This document shows, piece by piece, positions 34,943 through 44,177 of a stretch of DNA of 64,000 nucleotides. The first letter of the stretch is position 1; each line of letters begins with the position of its first letter. This stretch comes from Paenibacillus oryzisoli (lineage in GTDB: Bacteria; Bacillota; Bacilli; Paenibacillales; NBRC-103111), in the NCBI RefSeq assembly GCF_001653565.1, contig NZ_LYPB01000049.1, positions 434,001-498,000 of the forward strand, in the 5' to 3' direction. Both the position numbers and the translations under genes were made by a program. The notes under the pieces were generated by a model. That model was not told where the DNA came from. It worked only from the letters and a program-made list of their open reading frames with translations, and made no database searches.

Positions 34943-35376
34943 TTAATCTCCTTTAAACCGGGTACATTCATGCCTTTAAGCAGATCGATCACTTTTTTCT
35001 CAATTTCATCCCTTGTTTTGCGGAGCGCTTCGAGGTTTCCTTCGCTGTGCTCTAAAGGATCAAGTATATTCCATTGTACATTAGTAATCCCAAAAGGAAC
35101 GACAGGACAACGTTCAACTAAATTCTCACACAACTTAACAATAACATTGGAAGCTAAGAAGGTTTTCATGTCGATTTTCTTGGAAGCATGATCAGAGATA
35201 TCAATGCCGACTTCTTTCATAACCGTAATTGTAAGAGGATGTATCTCACTTGCTTCTAACCCAGCACTTTCAGCGATAACATTATCATTCCCGTAATGCT
35301 TGGCAAATGCTTCTGCGATTTGACTTCTGCAACGATTTTGAATGCATAAGAAGTAGATACGAACTGGTTTTTTCAA
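34939..35376 (-). CDS. arsC: Second ArsC-like low-molecular-weight phosphatase protein
   Basis: A 145-aa protein starting at TTG 35376 behind GGAGGGGG; the frame extends to 35418 but lacks a ribosome site there. The P-loop CIQNRCRSQ and the pair KLCENLVERCP repeat the ArsC triad, and SAGLEASEIHP matches the family. It heads the arsR-arsB-arsC operon, giving two different arsenate reductases in one unit. Divergence from the other ArsC is large, so it is an old pair or one specialised for another substrate. Confidence 0.85.
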   Translation of the reverse strand: MKKPVRIYFLCIQNRCRSQIAEAFAKHYGNDNVIAESAGLEASEIHPLTITVMKEVGIDISDHASKKIDMKTFLASNVIVKLCENLVERCPVVPFGITNVQWNILDPLEHSEGNLEALRKTRDEIEKKVIDLLKGMNVPGLKEIK

Positions 35377-35413
35377 ATTATTCCCCCTCCATTCATTAAT
35401 TATTATATAATTA

Positions 35414-35436
35414 TTCACTTATATTAGTAAAGTGAA
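35414..35436. promoter_or_regulatory. ArsR-type operator
   Basis: Imperfect dyad TTCACTT-N9-AAGTGAA, 38 bp upstream of the first gene of the ars operon, in an AT-rich promoter region. Typical of ArsR sites; binding is inference. Confidence 0.6.
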
Positions 35437-35521
35437 GATTATGTAAATTAATCTATTCTGACCACGCGAAGAACAAAAAACCTAAAATAGTACCTTGACT
35501 TAATGTTTCGGTTTCCAAACG

Positions 35522-35552
35522 AAAAGACCGCCAGGATGGCGGTCCTTTTTAA
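35522..35552 (+). terminator. Terminator between CBASS and ars operons
   Basis: AAAGACCGCC-N5-GGCGGTCCTTTTT. It works on both strands and lies after the minus-strand CBASS operon. Confidence 0.8.
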
Positions 35553-35574
35553 GTATCATTTTTTGCCTAGAAGA

Positions 35575-37023
35575 TTATTTCAAGAAGCAAGTTGCGACGT
35601 ATTTATTATTACTGACCCATTCAAAGCATTGAATGGGTGGCAGCGCGTTCGATCGATAACCTAAAAAAAGAGCTAAGTGAGTAGGACCAGCGAAAAACAG
35701 ATCTATTTGTTTCGCCTCAATACTCCCAGCAACTGTCGTTATTCCCCTTTTTATTGTTGCGACCGCCGCGTTTGCTTGCTTTGCCGAAACAATAGGCTCC
35801 GAGGAATACAAATGCAGTCTTGGGAAATGTGATAGTTCAGTGTTTTGCGTAAAAGCTTCAACTTCGGAAGCAAGATTTTCTTTCATTATGCCTATTGTTA
35901 CAATTAATCGGTCCCCTGCACCTTCAACATATGTAGGAGTGACCGCATAGTCAGGTGTTTGTGAATTTGCAAGATCATCTGTCGCCCAAAGTTCTCCACG
36001 ATAATCCATATCCACTGTAAATCCGGCTACTGCCGAAAAAACTTTTCCAATGGCAATCGCGGCGGAGATGCGTCGATTACCTTTTAGCACTATCCTACGT
36101 GTATCCCGTTGACTTTTTACCCACTTGGATGTTTCGTACAACTGCGTTATAAGTTTGGAATTCCACTCAGAAGTGGGAGGGTAATTCCTACCTGCCCCTC
36201 CGAAAAATAACTCCCATTCAAATTGTAACGTTGTTTCAAGCTTATTAACTTCTTCTGTTTCAGTGGAAATAACGACAGGTTTTGGTGGGATGTGGTATTT
36301 CTCATTAATCGCTGATTGCATGGTCGTTTCTATTTGATCCCTCGTGATAGGTCGCGCTTTATTTAATCGAATAAGTGTAAGCAAGTTGCTAAAAACATTT
36401 GGAATTTCTTTACCCGGAACCTCACCATACTCTGGTAAATGAAGTTGAATCTGATCTCGAAAGATCCCTCTGGCATTATCCCCATTTGAGATTAAATTCC
36501 AATCAGGTTCAATTAATACTTTCTTATAAAGAAATTCTGCCATCTTTTCGTCTTTGCCAAGTTTACGAACACGACCAACATAATCGGAATACGAATTCAC
36601 AACAACTCCTGAAGAAACTTCATAAAATGACTGCGGATCTCGTACCCTGCGCAATCCGTTTATGAGGGGCTTTATATCTTCAGATATTCCATTGCAACAT
36701 AGTGTAAATCGTCCGAAAGTACCCGGGCTTCCGATATCCAATTCTTGAAATCGTTCAATTTCTTCCCAAAATTCTTTTGGCTTAACAATATGATTTTTAG
36801 CTTCCAGCGCTTCTCGGGTAATACCTTCAGCAGGAGAGAAGAACTTTGCTTCAAAATCGGCTACCCCTTCGCGAATTAATGAATCAAAACCCTCAAATGA
36901 TAGCCAAAAAGGGATTTTGCAAAGGATCAGGTTTGTTTGAAAATCAAAACCACTCTCTGCCGTATCTCCACCTTGTGATTCAGCTTCAAGCAACGATGGT
37001 GTTGGCTTTTTATTATCCGTCAT
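35575..37023 (-). CDS. cap4: CBASS effector Cap4: DUF4297-type nuclease with SAVED domain
   Basis: A 482-aa protein. The N-terminal half has the GFDFQ helix and acidic/lysine motifs (ADFEAKF, LEAKNH near residues 55-75) of the DUF4297 DNA endonuclease. The C-terminal half has SAVED features, ending with FFAGPTHLALFLGYRSNALPPIQCFEW, the cyclic-oligonucleotide sensor. It would degrade DNA non-specifically once the CD-NTase product binds, causing abortive infection. It overlaps cap3 by 4 nt at the end of the operon. Confidence 0.87.
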   Translation of the reverse strand: MTDNKKPTPSLLEAESQGGDTAESGFDFQTNLILCKIPFWLSFEGFDSLIREGVADFEAKFFSPAEGITREALEAKNHIVKPKEFWEEIERFQELDIGSPGTFGRFTLCCNGISEDIKPLINGLRRVRDPQSFYEVSSGVVVNSYSDYVGRVRKLGKDEKMAEFLYKKVLIEPDWNLISNGDNARGIFRDQIQLHLPEYGEVPGKEIPNVFSNLLTLIRLNKARPITRDQIETTMQSAINEKYHIPPKPVVISTETEEVNKLETTLQFEWELFFGGAGRNYPPTSEWNSKLITQLYETSKWVKSQRDTRRIVLKGNRRISAAIAIGKVFSAVAGFTVDMDYRGELWATDDLANSQTPDYAVTPTYVEGAGDRLIVTIGIMKENLASEVEAFTQNTELSHFPRLHLYSSEPIVSAKQANAAVATIKRGITTVAGSIEAKQIDLFFAGPTHLALFLGYRSNALPPIQCFEWVSNNKYVATCFLK

Positions 37024-37496
37024 AATGTATCCCCCTCCAATAATAGCTCGCCTGTCATAACTTCAAATCCAGGGGCAAAAAGACTAACACTGCCTGCTAA
37101 TTCCCCCGCCGCCAATTTGACAATCAAAAGAATGGAAAAATTTGCACCAACGGATGGGTCCTGTACTATCTCCCACATACTTTCTTGATCAAGGCTGCTC
37201 GGTATCAACGAAAAAGAGGGGTGAGAGTGCCACTCTCCCAAATAGTTAAATCGGGTGTATTGAAAATCGGTACTTTTAAAAAATGTCCGTAGGGACTGTT
37301 TAAGTGACTCCTCCATTTTTCGCACGAAGGAAATCCATGTGCCACCTTGCTGCTGAACTGTGAAATCGCAAATTCGAAACACACTTTCAGATACATGCTC
37401 CCCCATTAAGATGCCACCAATTTCACGGGTCCCCGCACTTTTAAGTAAGCCGATCATTCTTTTTCTTATCTTAAATGGCAGAAGGATATTAATCAT
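37020..37496 (-). CDS. cap3: CBASS Cap3, JAB/JAMM isopeptidase
   Basis: A 158-aa metalloprotease with Glu25 (REIGGILMGEH) and the zinc motif EWHSHPSFSLIPSSLDQ (His90, His92, Asp103). Cap3 reverses the Cap2-made conjugates on the CD-NTase in type II CBASS. It overlaps cap2 by 8 nt and cap4 by 4 nt, so the three proteins are translated in fixed ratio. All JAMM ligands are present. Confidence 0.92.
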   Translation of the reverse strand: MINILLPFKIRKRMIGLLKSAGTREIGGILMGEHVSESVFRICDFTVQQQGGTWISFVRKMEESLKQSLRTFFKSTDFQYTRFNYLGEWHSHPSFSLIPSSLDQESMWEIVQDPSVGANFSILLIVKLAAGELAGSVSLFAPGFEVMTGELLLEGDTL

Positions 37497-39207
37497 CTTT
37501 TTCCTCCAATAATTTCATAAGAAAGGAAACGTTCTCGGATTGTAATTTGGCATCCACCACAGAAGGTTCCTCATCTTGGAGCAAATGGTCGGTTTGAATC
37601 GGTCTCGTGTCAAATGGTTGACTAAAGATCCATCCTTCGGATAAACCAATGAGATACATGGAGTAAGGAAACATCGATTTGTCCGAATGTACTGCAGTAT
37701 CTACAACAAGGCGTGTTAAATGACTCGCTATAACCGATACATCTGCATCTGATGCAATATATACTTCTCCATCGCTATTTTCAATTGTGTATGGTGCAGG
37801 AATAGATGGATTAAAATCTGGCGCGTCGACGGTATACTGATGGTAAGCTTGCCTCATGGCTTGTGGGTTTGGATCACGTCCTGGGCGACTGCGCGCTACA
37901 AGCCCTCCAATACCGCCGGCATACACTTCTGTCCAAATCAGAGGTTTTTTGCTCGCGGCAGAAATAGAAGCCAACAAATTGAATACTTGCCCATTTGCCG
38001 TTGCATCAACGATAACATCACATGTGCTTATTTTTACAAGCGCACCGTTGACTGCTGCATTCGATTCTTGTCCAGTTAAATTGATACTCGTCGTTTCAAC
38101 TGCAACAGTTGGTGAAATGTAGCGTAGTTTTTGTGCAATGGCGTCCACTTTATGAAAACCAACATTGCGCCAATCGAGGGAATGTCGTTCAAGATTTCCA
38201 ACCAAGAACAGATCTTCATCGACCAAATAAAATTTACCGGCTCCCATGCGACAAAGGGATTCTGCCACCTTACTACCTACTGATCCTAAGCCAACGATGG
38301 CAATTCGTTTTTCGCTCAACCTTTGGCAAAATTCTGGTGTCCGTTTATTCTTACTATCGTCCATCAAGATCGCTAAGTCGCGCAGTTCATCGTCCGAAAA
38401 ATAATACAAATGCATCCCTGCTTGTTGATCGATCAGGATGACGCCCTGCACTCTATCTTCACCGTTTGGCTGAGATAATGTAAGCACTACTTCGTCATGT
38501 GTTTTAACCAATTCCTGCAGATTTTCAATTGTTTTTATTTCTCGCACTTGCTCAGCTGTAGCAGATGTGCGGTAAACAAGCCATTGTTCCTTACCATAAC
38601 TTTTTTTAAAAGGTTCTGGCATCTGTGGGTTTTCATAATCGTTGATTTGAAGTACATGATAAACAATGGTTCCAACTTCAACAACATATTTTAATGTCGC
38701 ATGCCCTACTTTTTTTTCTTCGGTCGCTGATAAATAATCAAACAGAGATTCTGACATGTGCATACGGAAAATTTTACTTCGAAGTGATTGACCAGGCGTT
38801 AGAAAATGGCGAGATGGAACGATTCCGTGCTGTTCCGATTGCCCTAGTGGGTTCTCGGCTTCGAGCAGTCGGTAAGTGCTCTCTAGCATTTGCGCGGCTG
38901 TTATATCATGATGCCAATTATCTGGTCCCCATTCCAGACATAGGGTACCGTTGGCATATTGATGCTCTGACCATCGTACATCGGAATCGATTGGTGCCAC
39001 ATAAGGAGGTGTGGCAGGGAAAAAGTCAGGATATGTAAGCTTTACTTGGTAAACAAGCTCGTGGGCTCTAATATCTGCTTTTATTGTAAGCCTTGGTTCG
39101 ATACTCCACATAATACCTACAAGCCAACTTGCATTGGCTTGTAGTCTGTCCATTTCGTTACGCTCATGCGCCAATCGAGACTGATCAGTTAAATACCAAA
39201 TACCCAT
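37489..39207 (-). CDS. cap2: CBASS Cap2, fused E2-E1 conjugation enzyme
   Basis: A 572-aa protein. An E2-like N-terminus (residues ~20-115) has the conjugating Cys90 in NGTLCLEW. A linker is followed by the E1/ThiF adenylation domain from ~300 with nucleotide loop IAIVGLGSVGSKVAE and acidic VDEDLF. It primes the CD-NTase by joining its C-terminus to targets. No cysteine occurs after about residue 390, so a classical E1 catalytic Cys in the distal part of the E1 domain is not seen. Starts directly after the CD-NTase stop (39208). Confidence 0.9.
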   Translation of the reverse strand: MGIWYLTDQSRLAHERNEMDRLQANASWLVGIMWSIEPRLTIKADIRAHELVYQVKLTYPDFFPATPPYVAPIDSDVRWSEHQYANGTLCLEWGPDNWHHDITAAQMLESTYRLLEAENPLGQSEQHGIVPSRHFLTPGQSLRSKIFRMHMSESLFDYLSATEEKKVGHATLKYVVEVGTIVYHVLQINDYENPQMPEPFKKSYGKEQWLVYRTSATAEQVREIKTIENLQELVKTHDEVVLTLSQPNGEDRVQGVILIDQQAGMHLYYFSDDELRDLAILMDDSKNKRTPEFCQRLSEKRIAIVGLGSVGSKVAESLCRMGAGKFYLVDEDLFLVGNLERHSLDWRNVGFHKVDAIAQKLRYISPTVAVETTSINLTGQESNAAVNGALVKISTCDVIVDATANGQVFNLLASISAASKKPLIWTEVYAGGIGGLVARSRPGRDPNPQAMRQAYHQYTVDAPDFNPSIPAPYTIENSDGEVYIASDADVSVIASHLTRLVVDTAVHSDKSMFPYSMYLIGLSEGWIFSQPFDTRPIQTDHLLQDEEPSVVDAKLQSENVSFLMKLLEEKDD

Positions 39208-40203
39208 TTATGCAAACCCTCCGGGTTTTTTCGGCTCTACCGCACGATTAGGAAATGCAAGCGTTGGTGCTACTGCGCTAGCAAGAAGCGAATTGTTTTG
39301 AACTACACTGGATTTCGGGAACCTATCTCCGAATAAAATACGCCATTTATTAATTGACTTGTCCGCGTCTTTCTCATCGATAGCTTCTCTTCCAATTTTG
39401 GCATGGGCTTTGACCTTATTATAAAACCCTTCAAAAGCATCAAAAGTCATGCCGGCGGTAACTGAATTGCCACTGACACCCGGATCGCTAATATGCGGGA
39501 TGCTACCAAGTGAAATATATATCTTGTATTTCTCCACGATCTTTTCTAGGGTCCCAACAAACAATTCACCGTAGTTGGTTTGTTGCCGATCCATACATTC
39601 AGCAACGATACACTCAATAACAAATCCCTTAGGCTTTTTAGCGAGAGTTGTGTTCTCCCTTCTCCACCATTTCATCAACTTAACAAGCGGTTTAAAACGT
39701 GCGCTACAATCTTGATTTATTTCGGTCGTCCAGACTGTATGTTTCGGAGGATTTGTAATTATCCATTGTTCCTTTTTACGGTCTGGAATATAAAGCGTTC
39801 CTTCTATGCCGTTTGGAGCAATAATCGGTACAACATCGATGTCAACTTTATCGGTCTGAATGCCTACTGATCGATTTTGTTTCCGAATGATTGAATACTC
39901 GGATCTTAATGTACTGTATAAGGAATCGATCACACTTTGAGGATCGTCGGACAATGTATGTTTTGTAACGATGATGATATCGACATCGGGGCGCGCAACA
40001 GTGCCTTCCTTTATTTTAGGACGAATTGCTGTATCTCGTATATATGACCCAGATAAAAACGAACTGACATAATACTTCTTATAAGTAGCGTGTCCACTAA
40101 GAAAGTCTCTTACCTTAGTGTGCCCATTGCTTGCATCTGTTTTGGTTGTTTGGCTCGGTTCAATATCAGTTAAAAATGAAGTGAATTGTGTTTGTGTAAT
40201 CAA
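39208..40203 (-). CDS. CBASS CD-NTase (SMODS-type cyclic oligonucleotide synthase)
   Basis: A 331-aa nucleotidyltransferase. It has [12 protein letters not shown] (GS at 52-53), the catalytic DVD at 73-75 and third acid in DID (121-123), followed by the helical C-terminal part, which ends GGFA. The small C-terminal residue is the kind joined by Cap2. It would make a cyclic di- or trinucleotide on phage infection; which one cannot be told. First certain gene of the operon CD-NTase-cap2-cap3-cap4, preceded by a small membrane protein 53 nt upstream. Confidence 0.9.
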   Translation of the reverse strand: MITQTQFTSFLTDIEPSQTTKTDASNGHTKVRDFLSGHATYKKYYVSSFLSGSYIRDTAIRPKIKEGTVARPDVDIIIVTKHTLSDDPQSVIDSLYSTLRSEYSIIRKQNRSVGIQTDKVDIDVVPIIAPNGIEGTLYIPDRKKEQWIITNPPKHTVWTTEINQDCSARFKPLVKLMKWWRRENTTLAKKPKGFVIECIVAECMDRQQTNYGELFVGTLEKIVEKYKIYISLGSIPHISDPGVSGNSVTAGMTFDAFEGFYNKVKAHAKIGREAIDEKDADKSINKWRILFGDRFPKSSVVQNNSLLASAVAPTLAFPNRAVEPKKPGGFA

Positions 40204-40256
40204 TTTTCCCGCTCCCTTATTGGATAAATTGGTTTATTTCGACAACTCTTCTAGGC

Positions 40257-40694
40257 TCAGTATGCTCTTCGCCGTCTTGGACGAGAGTCGCTGTTCCCCA
40301 TAGCCACGAGCATAAACCCAAGCACACAAAACACGATTAACAGCCAAGAGAAGTATACAAGGAAGTAAAGGCTAGCGATAACAAACAATGCCCCTGCTAC
40401 GCATAGTAAAATCCGTATCCATAATGTAATCTCGTCACCTATATACGACAGACGGAAGGAAACAATTGCTGCAAAACCGCAGAGTAAAAATGCACTAAAT
40501 GAAATACAGGTAATTTTCAAATAATGTAATGGACTAGCAAAATAAAACTTTACTAGTTCAGAAAACGTTTCGGGTTTAGGAAGTTCTGAAATCAATGTAT
40601 ACGCGTAGTACGATATCGCGGCTGCTACCGCATATATGATGGCACAGAACCATGGGTTTTTCATTTCATCGATGGCTTCAAGAAAAGAACGCAT
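40257..40694 (-). CDS. Small four-helix membrane protein upstream of CBASS
   Basis: A 145-aa protein with about four membrane segments (residues 14-35, 53-80, 92-112, 113-135) and a basic RPRRRRAY tail. Same strand and 53 nt from the CD-NTase, so likely co-transcribed. Not a standard CBASS component. Membrane proteins in CBASS are often effectors, but here Cap4 already fills that role, so its function is unknown. Confidence 0.6.
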   Translation of the reverse strand: MRSFLEAIDEMKNPWFCAIIYAVAAAISYYAYTLISELPKPETFSELVKFYFASPLHYLKITCISFSAFLLCGFAAIVSFRLSYIGDEITLWIRILLCVAGALFVIASLYFLVYFSWLLIVFCVLGFMLVAMGNSDSRPRRRRAY

Positions 40695-40840
40695 TCGTAA
40701 CCTGCTTTCAAAATTAGTTTTAAGTGGCAGGAATTTAGTGAGTGATGTAGAATAACCTTGTATTAACTATTCTGGTTTTTGTTAATGACTTTTGGCGAAG
40801 GTTAACAAAAACACACATGCACTACCAAATCCCTGCGATG

Positions 40841-40870
40841 AAAAGCTTAACTTCGGTTAAGCTTTTTTTC
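40841..40870. terminator. Hairpin with T-run
   Basis: AAAAGCTTAAC-TTCG-GTTAAGCTTTTTTT. On the minus strand it closes the 56-aa gene; on the plus strand the T-run is stronger. Separates the 56-aa gene from the CBASS promoter region. Confidence 0.7.
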
Positions 40871-40904
40871 TTTTTCACAACAATCAGTTGAAGCTTGTCC
40901 AATA

Positions 40905-41075
40905 CTACTTCTCCTTACGGACTCCTTTAAACGGAGCTGGACTGCTTGTTTTCTGATCCATGATTCTACCGGTATTGCTGTCCCGTTTTACCCAATTACC
41001 GTTTGGAGCTTGAAATTGACTCCGATCTCGAACTGCCCCAACTCTTCCTGCACCTGGTTTGCCGTTTGTTGCCAT
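40905..41075 (-). CDS. 56-aa Gly/Lys-rich small protein
   Basis: ATG 41075 is preceded by the near-perfect ribosome site GAGAGGAGGTG; the longer frame to 41114 runs through that site and is rejected. Sequence MATNGKPGAGRVGAVRDRS...FKGVRKEK resembles a widespread family of small, basic, probably disordered proteins seen in variable genome regions. Function unknown. Its placement beside defence genes is suggestive only. Confidence 0.65.
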   Translation of the reverse strand: MATNGKPGAGRVGAVRDRSQFQAPNGNWVKRDSNTGRIMDQKTSSPAPFKGVRKEK

Positions 41076-41174
41076 GTTGGCACCTCCTCTCTTGGATATT
41101 TTTCCCTTAAGCACATTACTAGATTAACATTATCAAAACAATAATGTCAACACGATTAACAGGTTTATTTTTAC

Positions 41175-41193
41175 ATGTCAATGATATTGACAT
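41175..41193. promoter_or_regulatory. Operator-like palindrome ATGTCAAT-N3-ATTGACAT
   Basis: A perfect 19-bp dyad, with two related half-sites nearby (AATGTCAAC at about 41142 and again at about 41219). It lies between the 56-aa gene and the XRE gene. Likely the site of that XRE repressor, controlling both promoters. Confidence 0.6.
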
Positions 41194-41324
41194 TCAAAGT
41201 GAGAAGTAAAAAGTTTTAATGTCAACGTCACAAACATTTATATATTCGAGACTTGCCTCTCATTGACTTTCAATTTTTTGAAGGTAATATTAGTGATAGA
41301 AAGACTTTTAATTGGAGCTAAAAA

Positions 41325-41660
41325 ATGATGATCGAAGAATTACTTTACCAAGAAATTGGAAAAAGAATTAAAGCCTACCGCGAGCAGAAAAAATGGACAC
41401 AAGAAGAACTTGCCGATCGTGTTCATCGTTCAAGAACTTCTATAACTAATATCGAACAAGGAAAACAGCGCTTTCAAATCCATTCCTTATATGAAATTGC
41501 GGATACTTTGGGTATTACCCCTTTAGATTTACTTCCACAACCAGGTGAACTCATTACAAATGTTGACTTACCAGAAAATGTGGAAAAACTTGATGCTGAT
41601 GGTATTGAATTTTTCAAGAAAATGTATTTAAATTCAAAGAAACTGGGGGAAAAATCATGA
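41325..41660 (+). CDS. XRE-family repressor, partner of ImmA/IrrE peptidase
   Basis: A 111-aa protein with an N-terminal HTH (IGKRIKAYREQKKWTQEELADRVHRSRTSITNIEQGKQRFQIHSLYEIADTL) and a short acidic C-terminal tail that could be the cleavage region. It overlaps the peptidase gene by ATGA (41657-41660). Such pairs form switches: the peptidase cuts the repressor under DNA stress, as ImmA does for ImmR in ICEBs1. Which genes it represses is not shown. The dyad at 41175 and the neighbouring small gene are candidates. Confidence 0.88.
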   Translation: MMIEELLYQEIGKRIKAYREQKKWTQEELADRVHRSRTSITNIEQGKQRFQIHSLYEIADTLGITPLDLLPQPGELITNVDLPENVEKLDADGIEFFKKMYLNSKKLGEKS

Positions 41661-42190
41661 ATATAAATAAAGCAGAGAAAAAAGCCGAACAACTGCTAAA
41701 CAAATTTAATATTCAAGAATTACCAATACCAGTTGAAGAAATTGCGAAGAATTTAAATATTCATGTACAATACCAACCGTTTGAAGGTGAATTATCCGGG
41801 TTACTTTTTCGAAATGAAGACGAGAGTGAAGTAATAATTGGCGTAAACTCTTCTCACTCTTTAAATAGACAACGTTTTACAATTGCACATGAACTTGGTC
41901 ATTTTCTCTTACATAAAGGTAATGAAATGCATGTCGATCGCGGGTTTAAGTTAAATTTTAGGGATGAAAACTCCGCTAAAGCCATTAACCCAGAAGAGGT
42001 CGAAGCGAATGCTTTTGCCGCTGCACTTTTGATGCCAAAACAATTTCTTATAGAAGCAATTCAAGAAAAGTTAGATGGGGAAATTGATTTACTTAACAAT
42101 GAATCAAAACAGTTCACTGAAATAGCTGAACAATTTAAAGTAAGTCAACAAGCATTATTTATTCGTTTAGGTAAAATTGGTGTAATTTAA
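41657..42190 (+). CDS. ImmA/IrrE metallopeptidase
   Basis: A 177-aa zinc peptidase with TIAHELGHFLLH (HELGH 78-82) and the downstream glutamate helix EEVEANAFAAALLMP. Translationally coupled to the XRE gene. In ICEs and phages the pair controls excision or SOS-type induction, so this could be the island's own induction switch. Followed by a terminator at 42204-42237. Confidence 0.9.
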   Translation: MNINKAEKKAEQLLNKFNIQELPIPVEEIAKNLNIHVQYQPFEGELSGLLFRNEDESEVIIGVNSSHSLNRQRFTIAHELGHFLLHKGNEMHVDRGFKLNFRDENSAKAINPEEVEANAFAAALLMPKQFLIEAIQEKLDGEIDLLNNESKQFTEIAEQFKVSQQALFIRLGKIGVI

Positions 42191-42203
42191 ATTATGACTT
42201 AGC

Positions 42204-42237
42204 AAAAAGAGGCAATCTTTTAGATTGTCTCTTTTTT
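42204..42237 (+). terminator. Terminator after the ImmA-like gene
   Basis: AAAGAGxCAATCT-N2-AGATTGxCTCTTTTTT hairpin 14 nt after the stop, convergent with the nuclease gene. Confidence 0.8.
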
Positions 42238-42252
42238 CATACATTTTTAATT

Positions 42253-42966
42253 TTAGGATACTTCATCTATTAATTTTAGCAAATGATTTCCGTTAATAAG
42301 CCTAATCGGCTTGTCTTTTACATAATCAATTGCCGGATTCGTAAAGTTCCCTGTTGTGATATAAAATCCTTCTTTTGCACGCTCATCAATGATTGCACTG
42401 TGGAATTTTTGGATTTCAGGGCGCCCAACTTTTGTTTCGTTGTAACGTTTACATTCAACAATCGATAAAACACCATCCTTCGTGAGAATGATGTCTTTGC
42501 CACCATCACCTGTACGCTTTGTAACTTTCGCCTTGTATCCCTTCCGCCTATAGAGGTCAGCAATATATTCTTCAAACGCATAAGGATTCATACTTTTTAA
42601 TTCATTTAAAGTACGATAATGACGAATATGTTTAATTTGACGTTGTGTCTCTTCTAGGTTTTTTTTGAATAGCTTTTCTTCCTGATTCAATTTCCACTTT
42701 ACTTCCTCTTCTTTTCTTCTTTCTTCTCTCCTGGACTTCATTTGGTAAATCAGTATTATAAAAATGGCAGTAACACAAATAAATAAAACTATCCCCAATG
42801 CCCATTGAGTTCGTGAAATGTGTGTAATAAATACAACAAAATAGTTAATCTTCTCCAAACTCCATCTCTTAAATGCCTTTAATACAAACGAAGCAATCAA
42901 TGCGAAAATAACAATCGTACCTAATGCTTCGAGAGCATTGTTATTACTTCCACGTCTTCTCCCCAT
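42253..42966 (-). CDS. Membrane-anchored Mrr-like restriction endonuclease
   Basis: A 237-aa protein from ATG 42966. Two membrane segments (about residues 14-28 and 47-72) and a charged coil precede a restriction-endonuclease-like domain (~115-220) with GDGGKDIIL...SIVECKRY, the D-x(n)-E-x-K active site of the Mrr family. It may cut modified or foreign DNA at the membrane. Start uncertain between 42966 and 42981. Unit stands alone on the minus strand. Confidence 0.82.
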   Translation of the reverse strand: MGRRRGSNNNALEALGTIVIFALIASFVLKAFKRWSLEKINYFVVFITHISRTQWALGIVLFICVTAIFIILIYQMKSRREERRKEEEVKWKLNQEEKLFKKNLEETQRQIKHIRHYRTLNELKSMNPYAFEEYIADLYRRKGYKAKVTKRTGDGGKDIILTKDGVLSIVECKRYNETKVGRPEIQKFHSAIIDERAKEGFYITTGNFTNPAIDYVKDKPIRLINGNHLLKLIDEVS

Positions 42967-43199
42967 TGCAACACCCGCCAAATTAGTAGTTGTCTAATCA
43001 TATGTGGACTAGGGTTATATAATTAGTGGCATCTCTTAAAAATCTTTATGCTCTACATATTCGGTGAAAATAAAGTATTTATCTCACGTGGTGGTCCCTC
43101 AACTACCGGGCAGCAGATATGTTAAATATTGAATATTAGTTGCTTCAACAGGGGATGTTGTTATTGTATAACAGACCCATTTTTGGCTGGAGGAGCAAT

Positions 43200-44057
43200 A
43201 TGAGGAAAACTGGATTATTTCTTATGGGATTGGTTTGTCTGACATTGTTAAATCCTTTTCTACCGCAGTTAAGAGCGAAAATGTCCGTATTCTCTCCACA
43301 AGATATGATTCGTATCTCGGATTATATTGTTGTTGGAGAAATTAAAAAAGACGTTACTACAAAAAAACGAGATGCAGAAAATACAGCTACACACAAGGAA
43401 GTAACGATATCAATCGAGTCCGTCCTAAAAGGCGATATGGCTCAAAAGGAAATTGTATTACAGAACGATATTCGAACAGATATCATGCGTACAGATGGTG
43501 TTGACTTTAATTTCCCCAAAAAAGGCACAAAAGTTATGCTGTTGTTAAGGAATTATGAAAGTAGCGGAATATCACTAGCGTATGCTAATAGTATTTGTGT
43601 AATTAAAAAAGGCAAAGTTCAAGTATATGATGGTATGAGATTTGGTAACAATGATGTAATCTTTGAACCAAATGATTATGAGAAAGCATACCAAACCTTT
43701 TACGACAAACGGAAACGAGAGATTAGCGGTGAGACATTTAAGCCTCTTTCAGTGAATCCAGAATATATAATTGTAATGAAAAAGCAACCTCCAAATAAGG
43801 TTCTTGGAAGTTTAGTTCTTCTAGGTGAGCAAGCTAATCAGATTGTAAATGAAATCAACACATCCCATAAATTGATTGCATCAAAAAGTTGTGATCCTTC
43901 AAATGATTCGTTTGATGTGGTTGTTCATTATAAAAAAGGATTAAAAGATCGTAATTTTACTGTTTTTAATTGCCCAGGAACGATAGACCAAGCAAGTGGG
44001 ATAATGATTGAACCAGGAATATCAGTTCAAAACTTTGATAAACTATTTAAGCAATAA
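43200..44057 (+). CDS. Secreted hypothetical protein
   Basis: A 285-aa protein from ATG 43200 behind TGGAGGAG. A signal peptide (MRKTGLFLMGLVCLTLLNPFLPQLRA) is followed by a beta-rich region with DYIVVGEIKKD...SVLKGD and KKGTKVMLLLRNY, typical of secreted stress or antigen-like proteins, and a separate C-terminal part. The longer frame upstream is rejected. No metal motifs are visible. Ends before a strong terminator. Confidence 0.6.
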   Translation: MRKTGLFLMGLVCLTLLNPFLPQLRAKMSVFSPQDMIRISDYIVVGEIKKDVTTKKRDAENTATHKEVTISIESVLKGDMAQKEIVLQNDIRTDIMRTDGVDFNFPKKGTKVMLLLRNYESSGISLAYANSICVIKKGKVQVYDGMRFGNNDVIFEPNDYEKAYQTFYDKRKREISGETFKPLSVNPEYIIVMKKQPPNKVLGSLVLLGEQANQIVNEINTSHKLIASKSCDPSNDSFDVVVHYKKGLKDRNFTVFNCPGTIDQASGIMIEPGISVQNFDKLFKQ

Positions 44058-44177
44058 TGAATCGTTCAACTAACGTGAATGAGAGTTAAATATTTGTTAC
44101 ATGATTGAAATCTTATTTTCATCTGGCATTAATCATTAAAGATGATAATAAAAGTCGACCCCCTTTAAAATAAACTT

